Notes under the pieces: model-generated
What the model was told of the DNA's origin: nothing
Database searches by the model: none
Seen by the model: only the letters and a program-made list of their open reading frames with translations
Assembly: GCF_004114915.1 (NCBI RefSeq)
Contig: NZ_CP022219.1
Location: 3,254,501 to 3,318,500 of the forward strand
Direction: 5' to 3'
Length of the DNA stretch: 64,000 nt
Source of the DNA: Bradyrhizobium guangxiense
Lineage (GTDB): Bacteria > Pseudomonadota > Alphaproteobacteria > Rhizobiales > Xanthobacteraceae
Part shown: positions 8,714 through 17,303 of the stretch, one piece after another
How the letters are laid out: each line of letters opens with the position of its first letter
Position numbering within the stretch: the first letter of the stretch is position 1
Position numbers and translations under genes: made by a program

Positions 8714-9898
8714 ATGACAGACGCATCGACACTCCATGACACCGCCGTGATCGGCGGCGGACCGGCGGGCCTTGCCGCGGCGATCGCGCTGGCTCAGGCG
8801 GGTGCCCGGACCGCACTGGTGGCGCGCCGCGTTCCCTATGCCGACAATCGCACCACCGCGTTGCTCGGCGCATCCGTCGACCTCCTGGAGACGCTCGATG
8901 TCTGGTCGCGCTGCAAGGACAAGGCAGCCGCGCTCGAGGTCATGCGCCTGGTCGACGACACCGGCCGGCTGTTCCGCAGCCCGGAGGTCAGGTTCTCCTG
9001 TCACGAGATCGCCCTCGACGCCTTCGGCTACAATATCGACAATCGCTCGCTGATGCTGGCGTTGGAACAGCGTGCGGCTGAGCTGCCCAATCTCGTCCGT
9101 TTCGACGACGAGGCCGAAAGCGTCATCATCGAAGCCGACGACGTCGCGATCCGCACGGCTTCCGCACAGTTTCTCTCAGCCCGTCTCGTGGTCGGCGCCG
9201 ACGGCCGGCATTCGCTGTGCCGGGAGGCCGCCGGCATCGAGGTGACGCGGCGTGAGCTGAACCAGACGGCGCTGACCTTCAACGTCGGGCACGTGCGGCC
9301 GCATCGCAACGTCTCCACCGAGTTCCACACCCCGCACGGGCCTTGCGTGTTCGTGCCCCTGCCCGGCGACCGCTCCAGTGTCGTCTGGGTCTCGGCACCG
9401 GCGGAAGCCGAACGGCTCCGCAGCTTGAGCGATGAGGAGCTGTCCGCAGCGGTCGAGAAGCAGTCACATTCGATCCTGGGACGCATGACGGTCGAGCCCG
9501 GGCGCAACCTGTTCCCGCTGGCCATCGAACGTCCAAAATCCTTCGGCCGCGACCGCATCGCGCTCGTCGGCGAAGCCGCCCATGTGGTTCCGCCGATCGG
9601 CGCGCAGGGCCTCAATCTCGGCCTGCGTGATGCCGCCGACATCGCGCGGCTTGCCGGCGAAGCCATCGCCGCGGGCCAGGATCCCGGCGCGGACGAGGTG
9701 CTGAAGCGCTACGATCGTGCCCGGCGCCCGGACATCCTGAGCCGGACGTTTGCGATCGACATCGCCAACCGCTCCCTGCTCAATGATTTCCTGCCGCTGC
9801 AGCCGGTTCGCGCCGTCGGGATGCACCTGCTCGGCGCCATCGGCCCGCTTCGCCGCTTTGCGATGCGCGAGGGCCTGACGCCAACCTGGCGACGTTAG
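8714..9898 (+). CDS. FAD-dependent monooxygenase, UbiH/UbiF family
   Basis: A 394-residue flavoprotein hydroxylase. An FAD-binding motif sits near the N-terminus (AVIGGGPAGLAAAIALAQAG). The second FAD signature GRDRIALVGEAAHVVPPIGAQGLNLGLRD lies near residue 280, and VVGADGRHSLCRE gives the DG motif. This pattern is that of aromatic-ring hydroxylases of ubiquinone synthesis (UbiH, UbiF, UbiL). Which ring position is oxidised cannot be told from the sequence. Alphaproteobacteria often carry one or two broad-specificity members. It diverges from pcs. Confidence 0.85.
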   Translation: MTDASTLHDTAVIGGGPAGLAAAIALAQAGARTALVARRVPYADNRTTALLGASVDLLETLDVWSRCKDKAAALEVMRLVDDTGRLFRSPEVRFSCHEIALDAFGYNIDNRSLMLALEQRAAELPNLVRFDDEAESVIIEADDVAIRTASAQFLSARLVVGADGRHSLCREAAGIEVTRRELNQTALTFNVGHVRPHRNVSTEFHTPHGPCVFVPLPGDRSSVVWVSAPAEAERLRSLSDEELSAAVEKQSHSILGRMTVEPGRNLFPLAIERPKSFGRDRIALVGEAAHVVPPIGAQGLNLGLRDAADIARLAGEAIAAGQDPGADEVLKRYDRARRPDILSRTFAIDIANRSLLNDFLPLQPVRAVGMHLLGAIGPLRRFAMREGLTPTWRR

Positions 9899-9918
9899 GC
9901 TTGGCGGCGGACAAGCCG

Positions 9919-10872
9919 CTACGGAAACGCCAGCCGTCCCGTCTGGATCGCCCACATCACGCTGGTCAATGTGACCACCGACGCGAAGGTTCCGAGCAGC
10001 ACGGCGACGGAGGCGGATTCGATCCAGGCCTCGTTCTGCCGGGCGATCACGAACACGTTCAGCGCGGGCGGCAGCGATGCCATCAACACCGCGGTCGCGG
10101 CCCAGGGCTGCGCGAACGGCCCGAACACCAGCATCAGGCCGAATGCAGCGAGCGGATGGACCAGCAGCTTGATCGCGATCACGCCCGGCACCTCCCATGG
10201 GACGCGGTCGAACGGGCGCAGCGCCACGGTCACGCCGAGCACGAACAGCGCGGTTGGGGCCGCGGCGTTCTGCAGGAAGGTGATGATGCGGTCGAGCGCG
10301 ACGGGCATTTCGATATGCAGCGCCGCGACCGCCGCACCAAAGCAGGCCGACATGATCAGCGGATTGAGCACGATCTGCTTCAGCACGACGCCGAAGGCGT
10401 GCACGATCGAGGGATGGTCGCGGTCGGATAGCTCGATCAGCAGCGGCACGATGGTGAACAGGAAGATGCTGTCGCAGCAGAAGATCAGCGCGGTCGGCGC
10501 CGCAGCCTTGGTCCCGAGCACGGCGAGCGCCAGCCCGGGCCCCATGTAGCCGATATTACCGTAGCCACCCGAGAGGCCGGCGAGCGTCGCCTCGCGCAGT
10601 GTCAGCCGGCCGAAAACCTTGCCGACCACCAGCGCCAGCGTGAATGCAGCGACGGTGGACAGCGTGGTCGCGATCAGGAACGGCGGGTTGTTCAATTCCG
10701 AGAACGGCGTCTTGGACATGATCGCAAACAGCAGCGCCGGCAGCGACACGTAGAGCAGGAAGAAGTTCATCCAGGCGAGGCCCGATTCCGGCAGCGATTT
10801 GACCTTGCCGCACGCAAAGCCGACGAAGATCAAGCCGAAATAAGGTAGTGCCAAATTGAGGATATCGACCAT
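9919..10872 (-). CDS. AEC-family transporter (auxin efflux carrier-like)
   Basis: A 317-residue membrane protein with about ten helices, starting MVDILNLALPYFGLIFVGFA at ATG 10872. It belongs to the auxin efflux carrier/malonate-type permease family (AEC). It has the central NIGYMGPGLALAVLG segment and the C-terminal SLPPALNVFVIARQ signature near residues 265-285. Substrates in the family are carboxylates or auxin-like acids; none can be assigned here. The start lies in the leader of the divergent hspQ gene. Confidence 0.85.
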   Translation of the reverse strand: MVDILNLALPYFGLIFVGFACGKVKSLPESGLAWMNFFLLYVSLPALLFAIMSKTPFSELNNPPFLIATTLSTVAAFTLALVVGKVFGRLTLREATLAGLSGGYGNIGYMGPGLALAVLGTKAAAPTALIFCCDSIFLFTIVPLLIELSDRDHPSIVHAFGVVLKQIVLNPLIMSACFGAAVAALHIEMPVALDRIITFLQNAAAPTALFVLGVTVALRPFDRVPWEVPGVIAIKLLVHPLAAFGLMLVFGPFAQPWAATAVLMASLPPALNVFVIARQNEAWIESASVAVLLGTFASVVTLTSVMWAIQTGRLAFP

Positions 10873-10978
10873 TGATGAAGTGTTTTCTGAAGATTTTGGG
10901 GCTATCCGCCCAGCAAGCGCAGGTGAATTCCAGATCAGGGCACTAGCATCGGCCACAATCCTGGTCTATCGACGAGAG

Positions 10979-11311
10979 ATGATTAAAGCGCGGACCGCCA
11001 AATTCCAGATCGGACAGGTCGTGCGCCACCGGATCTTCTCATTCCGGGGCGTGATCTTCGACATCGATCCGGAATTCAACAACACCGAGGAGTGGTGGCT
11101 GTCGATCCCCGAGGAGGTGCGGCCCCACAAGGACCAGCCGTTCTACCACCTGCTCGCGGAGAACGCTGAGTCCGAGTACGTCGCCTATGTGTCCGAGCAG
11201 AACCTGCTGCCGGACGAGTCCGGCGAGCCGATCCGGCATTCCCAGGTCGCCGAGATATTCATCAAGAACAAGGATGGCGGCTACCGCCCGCGCAATCCCT
11301 CGCTGAACTAG
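10979..11311 (+). CDS. hspQ: Heat shock protein HspQ
   Basis: A 110-residue YccV-like domain protein. MIKARTAKFQIGQVVRHR is followed by FSFRGVIFDIDPEFNNTEEWW, HKDQPFYHLLAE and YVAYVSEQNLLPDE, all diagnostic of HspQ. In enterics HspQ is a Lon-specificity factor that also binds hemimethylated DNA. An AGAG stretch lies just before the ATG. The C-terminal tail after GEPIRHSQV is slightly extended. The gene has its own transcript between two divergent or convergent neighbours. Confidence 0.92.
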   Translation: MIKARTAKFQIGQVVRHRIFSFRGVIFDIDPEFNNTEEWWLSIPEEVRPHKDQPFYHLLAENAESEYVAYVSEQNLLPDESGEPIRHSQVAEIFIKNKDGGYRPRNPSLN

Positions 11312-11371
11312 AACGCGGCGAAGGCTTCACGCGGCGAGGGCTTCGTTCACCTCTCGACGTGCGGGCAGCAA

Positions 11372-11398
11372 AAAAGGCGCTCGAGATGAGCGCCTTTT
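11372..11398. terminator. Bidirectional intrinsic terminator
   Basis: AAAAGGCGCTC (11372-11382) and GAGCGCCTTTT (11388-11398) form a perfect 11-bp stem with a GAGAT loop, flanked by A and T runs on both sides. It lies between the convergent hspQ and IalB-like genes and can end transcription from either direction. Confidence 0.85.
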
Positions 11399-11421
11399 CC
11401 ATGTCCGGGATTTGGTCCCGA

Positions 11422-12237
11422 TTACTTCTGACCAGCCGGTGGTGTGCCGGGAGGCGTACCCTGCTGTTCGAGCTTCTTGCGCTGCTCTTCGGCCTTCTTC
11501 TGCAGCTCTTCCTGGAGCTTCTTCTGGGTTTCCTCGAACACCTTCGGATCGGTCGGCGGACCGTCATAGGCCTTCTGGAATTCGCCGGCGAGCGGCAGCG
11601 GCAGGGGCAGCGGCGCACCGTTGGCATTGATCGCCTGGACGACGAGATTCTGGCCCTTCTTCATGTTGTTGATGAGCTCGGGCGTCGCCTCGTAGTCGGA
11701 CATGCAGCCGTTTTGGAAGCAGATCACATACGGGCTCTGCAGCGGCGCGTTGCTGTCGACGATGATGCGGGTGCCGTGCACGAGCTGCATGCCGAGCGGC
11801 AGCGTCACGCGCAGGATCTTCTTGGGCTCGCCTTCCGGCTCGATGATGACGGCTGCGATGACCGGCTGGCCCGATTCGATGCGGCCGTCCTTGCCGGTGA
11901 AGCAGACCTGCTTGGCGTTGGCGTCCTGGCCCTTGAGGCAGAACTTGGTCCAGGGCGCGTAGATCAGCTGGATCTGCTGGTCAGCCGGCTGAGCCGCACC
12001 CTGCTGCGCCGGAGCGCCCTGGGCGGGAGCCTGCGGGGCCGGCTGCGCCTGGGCCGGCGCCTTGGGAGCGGCCTTCGGAGCCGCCGCTTTCGGGGCCGGG
12101 GCGGCCTTGGGCGCGCCGGGGGCCGGCGCCGGGGTCTGGGCCTCGGCAGCAAACGGAACGGCCAACGCCGTCGCCGTCAACAAGGCGAGAAGTCGCCCGC
12201 GCGGCCGGACGGACGCGGCCAAGTAACGGAAATTCAT
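11422..12237 (-). CDS. Invasion-associated locus B (IalB) family periplasmic protein
   Basis: A 271-residue secreted protein. The signal peptide ends at AAEAQ near residue 34, then follows a Pro/Ala/Lys-rich linker (about 35-85). The IalB domain (about 88-215) contains WTKFCLKG, KQVCFTGKDGRI, LPLGMQL, VICFQNGCMSDYEA and LINNMKKGQNL, with cysteines that would pair in the periplasm. The charged C-terminal tail (KKLQEELQKKAEEQRKK) is probably a coiled coil. Alphaproteobacteria commonly carry several members; Bartonella IalB affects erythrocyte entry, but here the role is unknown. A terminator follows. Confidence 0.9.
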   Translation of the reverse strand: MNFRYLAASVRPRGRLLALLTATALAVPFAAEAQTPAPAPGAPKAAPAPKAAAPKAAPKAPAQAQPAPQAPAQGAPAQQGAAQPADQQIQLIYAPWTKFCLKGQDANAKQVCFTGKDGRIESGQPVIAAVIIEPEGEPKKILRVTLPLGMQLVHGTRIIVDSNAPLQSPYVICFQNGCMSDYEATPELINNMKKGQNLVVQAINANGAPLPLPLPLAGEFQKAYDGPPTDPKVFEETQKKLQEELQKKAEEQRKKLEQQGTPPGTPPAGQK

Positions 12238-12497
12238 TGCGGAAAACCCTTTCTGAACGGGAAGTGCCCGAACCGCTCCGAAGCGCCGAACCTGGCCGCG
12301 TTGGGCGCGGCTCTCTCCCCGTCAATTGAGGCGGATAAGTGACGGGCTCGACGCTCTTGCGCGATCGGGTGCCTTCTTAACGTGGCCGACGAAAAGATCA
12401 ATGCCGACAAGCGCCTTTGACCACATCCGCAGCTGCGCCCGGTGAAATTCCCTGTGATAGGATTCAAACGCGCCGATCCTCGAATCAACGTGTCCTG

Positions 12498-14354
12498 ATG
12501 TTCATGTTCCCACGCCTTTTCGAGGGCCTCGGTGTCCGTCTTTGCGTCCTGGCCTCGGCCGTTGTCTCGGTCCTTGGCGGCGGACTGCCGTCAGGCGCCG
12601 CGCGGGCCGAGGAGGCCCATGCCATCGCCATGCACGGCAAGCCGGCGATGCCGGCCGACTTCACCCACATGCCCTACGTCAATCCGGATGCCCCCAAGCG
12701 CGGCCGCCTGACCTGGGGTGTTCTCGGGACCTTCGACAGCCTCAATCCCTTCATCGTCAAGGGACTGGCCGTGCAGCAGATGCGGAGCTACGTGGTCGAG
12801 AGCCTGCTCGCGCGCGGCAATGACGAGCCATTCACGCTCTATGGCCTGCTCGCCAGAAGCGTCGAGACTGACGACGAGCGAAGCTTCGTCACCTTCCGCC
12901 TCGATCCGCGCGCCCGTTTCTCCGACGGCAAGCCGGTGCTTGCTGAGGACGTGCTGTTCTCCTGGCAGTTGCTGCGCGACCACGGCCGGCCCAACCACCG
13001 GCAATACTACGCCAAGGTCGCCAAGGTCGAGGCGCCCGATCCCCTCACCGTCCGCTTCGATCTCGCAGGCGCCAACGATCGTGAGCTGCCGCTGATCCTC
13101 GGCCTGATGCCGATCCTGCCGAAGCACGCAATCGATGTCGCGACCTTCGAGGAAACGACGCTGACGAGCCCGATCGGGTCCGGCCCCTATCGCGTCACGG
13201 CGGTCAAGCCCGGCGCCAGCGTCACGCTGACCCGCAATCCCGACTATTGGGGCCGCGACCTGCCCATCAACCGCGGGCTCTACAATTTCGACGAGATCCG
13301 GCTCGACTATTTTCGCGAGGCCAACGGCCAGTTCGAAGCCTTCAAGCGCGGTCTCTACGATTTCCGCATCGAGCACGAGCCGCTGCGATGGCATGACGGC
13401 TACGATTTTCCGGCCGCAAGGAGCGGCGAGGTGATCCGCGACACCGTCAAGCCGGGGGTGCCGCAGCCGTCCGAATTCCTGGTCTTCAACACGCGCCGCC
13501 CGATCTTCGCCGACATCCGCGTGCGCCGGGCGCTGACGCTGCTGTTCGATTTCGAGCTGGTCAACCGCAACTACTTCTTCGGACTCTATTCGCGCGTCGC
13601 CGGCTATTTTGCCGGCTCGGACCTCTCGGCCTATGGCCGGCCCGCGGACACGCGCGAGCGCGACCTGCTGAAGCCGTTCGCGGCCCGAATTCCGCCCGAC
13701 ATCATGGAGGGCAGCTACCGCCTGCCGGTCACCGACGGCTCGGGGCACGACCGCACCACGTTGCGCGCGGCGCTGAAATTGTTGTCGGAGGCCGGCTACG
13801 AGCTCAACGGCAATGTGCTGCGCAACCGCACGACCAAGGCTCCGTTCACCTTCGAGATCCTGGTCACGACCCGCGACCAGGAGCGGATCGCGCTCGCGTT
13901 CCAGCGCGACCTCAAGCGCGCCGGAATCGAGCCGAGCGTGCGGTCGGTCGATCCCGTGCAATTCGACCAGCGCCGGCTCGCCTTCGAGTTCGACATGATC
14001 CAGAACCGCTGGGACCAGTCGCTGTCGCCGGGCAACGAGCAATATTTCTACTGGGGCAGCGCTGCCGCGGACAATCCGGGCACCCGCAACTACATGGGCG
14101 CCAAGGATCCGGCGATCGATGCCATGATCGCCACCCTGCTCGAGGCCCGTGAACATACGGATTTCGTCTCGTCGGTGCGGGCGCTCGACCGCGCCTTGAT
14201 CGCAGGCTTCTATACAATCCCGCTGTTTAACGTATCCGAGCAATGGATCGCGCGCTGGAATCGGATAGAACGGCCCAACGACACCTCGCTCTCAGGCTAC
14301 CTGCCGGAGACTTGGTGGTCGAAGGGTGAGCCTCCAGCGACGCAAGCGAAGTAA
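12498..14354 (+). CDS. Peptide/oligopeptide ABC transporter substrate-binding protein (YejA-like)
   Basis: A 618-residue SBP family 5 protein. The signal peptide ends near GAARAEEAHAIAMHG. The body has MPYVNPDAPKRGRLTWGVLGTF near the front, FRLDPRARFSDGKPVLAEDVLFSW, LTRNPDYWGRDLP, and a C-terminal LFNVSEQWIARW, as in microcin/peptide-binding YejA. It would bind peptides in the periplasm for a YejBEF-type importer, but no permease genes are adjacent, so it may serve a transporter elsewhere. ATG 12498 (MFMFPRLFEG) gives a normal signal peptide; the frame remains open upstream to 12417 without family sequence. Confidence 0.85.
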   Translation: MFMFPRLFEGLGVRLCVLASAVVSVLGGGLPSGAARAEEAHAIAMHGKPAMPADFTHMPYVNPDAPKRGRLTWGVLGTFDSLNPFIVKGLAVQQMRSYVVESLLARGNDEPFTLYGLLARSVETDDERSFVTFRLDPRARFSDGKPVLAEDVLFSWQLLRDHGRPNHRQYYAKVAKVEAPDPLTVRFDLAGANDRELPLILGLMPILPKHAIDVATFEETTLTSPIGSGPYRVTAVKPGASVTLTRNPDYWGRDLPINRGLYNFDEIRLDYFREANGQFEAFKRGLYDFRIEHEPLRWHDGYDFPAARSGEVIRDTVKPGVPQPSEFLVFNTRRPIFADIRVRRALTLLFDFELVNRNYFFGLYSRVAGYFAGSDLSAYGRPADTRERDLLKPFAARIPPDIMEGSYRLPVTDGSGHDRTTLRAALKLLSEAGYELNGNVLRNRTTKAPFTFEILVTTRDQERIALAFQRDLKRAGIEPSVRSVDPVQFDQRRLAFEFDMIQNRWDQSLSPGNEQYFYWGSAAADNPGTRNYMGAKDPAIDAMIATLLEAREHTDFVSSVRALDRALIAGFYTIPLFNVSEQWIARWNRIERPNDTSLSGYLPETWWSKGEPPATQAK

Positions 14355-14358
14355 CGCC

Positions 14359-15861
14359 GTGAACCAGCCAGCCGTATCGCCGACGCTCGACACACTGTTT
14401 CAGCGCACGCTGATCCGGCAGCCGCATGCGACCGCCCTGCTCGATCCCTTCAACAAGGCGCGCATCACCGGGCACCAGCCGCGGCGGATGACCTATGCCG
14501 AGGCCGACACGGCTATCGAGGCGCTGTCGGCGCACTTCGTCGAATCGGGCCTGCCGGCCAATTCCGTCATTGCGATCCAGTTGCCCAACACGGTCGAGTT
14601 CGTGCTCACGGTGCTCGCCGCCCATCGCGCCGGCCTCGTCGTCGCCGTACTGCCGCTGCTGTGGCGGCATGCAGAGCTGACCGCGGCGCTCAACCGCACC
14701 GCGGCGCGCGCCATCGTCACCATGAGCACGGTCGACGGCATCGGCTATGCCGACCTCGCGATGCACGCCGCCGCCGAAGCTTTCTCGATCCGTCATGTCT
14801 ACGGCTTCGGAGGCGACCTGCCCGAAGGCATGGCCTCGCTCGACGACGTCCTGGCCCGTCCGCCCGGCACCACGCGTGCCGTGATCCAAGACGGCCGCAA
14901 GGCGGCGATGATCTCCTTCGACGTCACGGCGGAAGGCTTTCGGCCGGTGCCGCGGCCGCATTTCAGCCTGATCGCGGGCGGCCTTGCGATGTCGCTGGAA
15001 GCCGACATCAGGCAGGGCGCGACCGTGATGACGGCGTTCGCGCCGATGTCGTTCGCCGGCCTCGCCTCCTCACTCGCGGTGTGGCTGCTCTCCGGTGGCG
15101 CGCTGGCGCTGCATCATCCGTTCGAGAACGAGGTGCTGGAGCAGCAGATCAACGAGCATGAATGCGAGGTGCTGATCGCGCCGGCGCAGCTTGCCTTGCG
15201 GCTCGGCGATGCCGATCTGGCGGCCCGGATGCCGACCCTGCGCAACGTCATCGGCCTGTGGCGCGCGCCCGAGCAGGTGGCGGCGAGCGATGCCTGGATC
15301 GCTCCCCATGCGCCCCTGACCGACGTCTATCTGTTCGGAGAGGCCGGCCTGTTCGGCGCCCGCCGCGGTGAGGACGGCATGCCGGTCCCGGTGATGCCCG
15401 GGCCGCACGGCGCCCCGCGCGAGCAAGCGGGCTCGTCCATTGCCGGCGAAATCCTGCTGACGCCGAAGGGCACGCTCGGCCTCCGCGGCGCGATGGTGCC
15501 GATCGCGGCCTATGCGCCGCCGCAGCCGGTCGGCGAGACGCTGACGGCGCAGCCGCCGCGCGACTATGTCGACACCGGCTATGCCGCTCGGCTCGACCGT
15601 CCGAGCGGCGCCATCTGCATCACCGCGCCCCCCTCCGGCATTATGGCCGTCGGCGGCTACCGCTTCCTCTCAAACGACCTGCAGGAATGGGCCCGCCGGC
15701 TCGGCCAGGGCGCGCTGCTTACCGCGCTGCCCGACCGGCTCTCGGGCCACCGGCTCGCCGGGCGCGCCCAGGACAATGCCCGCGCCCGCGAGGCGCTCAG
15801 CGAGCTCGGGCTTAACCCCCTGATGGTCGAAGCCTTTCGTGACCGCTCCGGGCCAGTCTAG
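14359..15861 (+). CDS. Adenylate-forming enzyme, AMP-binding (acyl-CoA synthetase) family
   Basis: About 500 residues. The N-terminal part is recognisable as a class-I adenylate-forming enzyme (MTYAEADTAIEALSAHFVESG, VIAIQLPNTVEFVLTVLAAHRAG). The usual P-loop signature TSGTTG is not evident; the equivalent region (ISFDVTAEGFRPVPRPH) is degenerate. The C-terminal lid is also short. It may therefore be inactive or act on an unusual substrate. GTG 14359 (VNQPAVSPTLDTLF) follows the previous stop by four bases; another GTG at 14326 would overlap it. Probably co-transcribed with the YejA-like gene. Confidence 0.7.
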   Translation: MNQPAVSPTLDTLFQRTLIRQPHATALLDPFNKARITGHQPRRMTYAEADTAIEALSAHFVESGLPANSVIAIQLPNTVEFVLTVLAAHRAGLVVAVLPLLWRHAELTAALNRTAARAIVTMSTVDGIGYADLAMHAAAEAFSIRHVYGFGGDLPEGMASLDDVLARPPGTTRAVIQDGRKAAMISFDVTAEGFRPVPRPHFSLIAGGLAMSLEADIRQGATVMTAFAPMSFAGLASSLAVWLLSGGALALHHPFENEVLEQQINEHECEVLIAPAQLALRLGDADLAARMPTLRNVIGLWRAPEQVAASDAWIAPHAPLTDVYLFGEAGLFGARRGEDGMPVPVMPGPHGAPREQAGSSIAGEILLTPKGTLGLRGAMVPIAAYAPPQPVGETLTAQPPRDYVDTGYAARLDRPSGAICITAPPSGIMAVGGYRFLSNDLQEWARRLGQGALLTALPDRLSGHRLAGRAQDNARAREALSELGLNPLMVEAFRDRSGPV

Positions 15862-15947
15862 GCACAGTTTTGCCACCTCCGTTGACGCTGCATTAAGGCG
15901 GCCGAACTAGATTGCGCGGCAAATTGCTGCGCGATCAGAGTTTCCTC

Positions 15948-17171
15948 ATGTCCCAGGCGGGCCCGATCCTGTTTGTGTCCAATGCCGAGCGGCCGCCCTT
16001 CATCGGGGCGCTGGACGAGGCCCGGCTGTTTCCCGTGGTGGACATCGACTGGGCCAGCGCGGCACGCGCGGTCGAGGAGGTGCAGCCGGCGGCAATTCTC
16101 GCCGCGATGCATGGCGGACACGAGCCGCATATCGCGCCGCTCGCAAAGAAGATCGCCGAACAATCGCCTTACCTTCCCTTCGTGGCCGTCGATGCCGCCG
16201 GCACCCTGCCTCACAACGCCCTGCCCTTCTCCTCGCGTGGCGGCAATCCTGACGGCCTGATCGCACGGCTTCGCGCCGCGCTGCGCGTGCGTACGCTCCA
16301 TGCCACGGTGCTGCGCCGGCTGCCCGAAGCGAAGGTCGCGCTGCCGGAAGGCGATCCCGCGCGCGATGCCACTGTGCTCCTGATCGGCCGGGGTGCGGCT
16401 TACCCTGCGCTCTCCGTCGCGCTGGGTGAGCGCGTCGGCGTGGTCGGTGCGCTCTCGATCGAGGCCGCCGCCAAGCATCTCAACACCCGCGACCTCGACG
16501 GCGTCGTGCTCGCCGAAGGTTTTACCGCGCGCGTGACCGATGCCTTTCTCACGGTGCTCGCGGAGGACACCCGATTCCGCAGCCTGCCCGTCGTCGTCAC
16601 CGCGCACCAGCTGACACAGACTTACGACCTGCCCAATCTCGAGCTGATCCCTGGCGAGCCCGCGAGGGTCGCCGCGAACGCGTTGCCCCTGATCCGCCAG
16701 CACGCGATGGAAGCGCAGCTGAGCCGCACCTTGCGCTCGATCGATGCCGGGGGCTGGCTCGATCCGCGCAGCGGCCTGCTCACGGTGGAAGCCTTCGCTC
16801 GCGATTTCGCCAAGGCGGTCGAACAGACCCTCGCCCGCGGCGGTGGTTTGTCGGTCGCGCGCTTCGCCTTCGATCCCGGCAATTCCCGCGCCCAGCTCGA
16901 TGCTGCCCGCATCCTCAGCCGGCTGATGCGGCAGATGGACTTCGGCGCGGCGCAGAAGGACGGCTCGGTGATCGTCGTTTTCGCGGAAACTGACTTCCGC
17001 ACCGCGCACATGATCGCGCGACGCTTATCGGCCGTGATGCGGCACACCTCCAACGGCAAGCACGAGATGCGCAGCGAGCCCGTTGTCAGCGTGGATTCGC
17101 TGTCGCCGTCCGATACCGCCAGGTCCTTGCTGGCGCGGCTGTCGGCGGACGCGTCGAGGGCGGCGTCGTAA
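15948..17171 (+). CDS. Degenerate GGDEF-like protein
   Basis: A 407-residue protein. The N-terminal half has two receiver-like repeats (GPILFVSNAERPPF; ATVLLIGRGAAY), and the C-terminal 150 residues resemble a diguanylate cyclase fold (DPRSGLLTVEAFARDF, GLSVARFAFDP, GSVIVVFAETD). The GGDEF active-site sequence itself is not present, so cyclase activity is unlikely; it may bind c-di-GMP or act structurally. ATG 15948 (MSQAGPILFV) is preferred to TTG at 15912. It is placed after the adenylate-forming enzyme and before a repeat. Confidence 0.65.
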   Translation: MSQAGPILFVSNAERPPFIGALDEARLFPVVDIDWASAARAVEEVQPAAILAAMHGGHEPHIAPLAKKIAEQSPYLPFVAVDAAGTLPHNALPFSSRGGNPDGLIARLRAALRVRTLHATVLRRLPEAKVALPEGDPARDATVLLIGRGAAYPALSVALGERVGVVGALSIEAAAKHLNTRDLDGVVLAEGFTARVTDAFLTVLAEDTRFRSLPVVVTAHQLTQTYDLPNLELIPGEPARVAANALPLIRQHAMEAQLSRTLRSIDAGGWLDPRSGLLTVEAFARDFAKAVEQTLARGGGLSVARFAFDPGNSRAQLDAARILSRLMRQMDFGAAQKDGSVIVVFAETDFRTAHMIARRLSAVMRHTSNGKHEMRSEPVVSVDSLSPSDTARSLLARLSADASRAAS

Positions 17172-17200
17172 CTTTCTCGCGAGCTGCCGCGACAAACACC

Positions 17201-17285
17201 GTCATTGCGAGCGCAGCGAAGCAATCCAGGCTGTCTCCGTGGAAAGATTCTGGATTGCTTCGTCGCAAAGGCTGCTCGCAATGAG
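17201..17285. repeat. Palindromic repeat, copy A (GTCATTGCGAGC type)
   Basis: An 85-base element bounded by GTCATTGCGAGC and GCTCGCAATGAG. The core contains GCAATCCAGGCTGTCTCCGT then GGAAAGATTCTGGATTGCTT. The same core recurs at 24473-24585 with a few substitutions. It lies between the convergent GGDEF-like and mfd genes. Confidence 0.85.
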
Positions 17286-17303
17286 GTGGTGAGACCGGAG
17301 CCT

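Noticed and set aside
12591..14243. Minus-strand open frame (550 codons) opposite the YejA-like gene
   Set aside because: Antisense shadow of a clear solute-binding protein; no independent ribosome site or family match.
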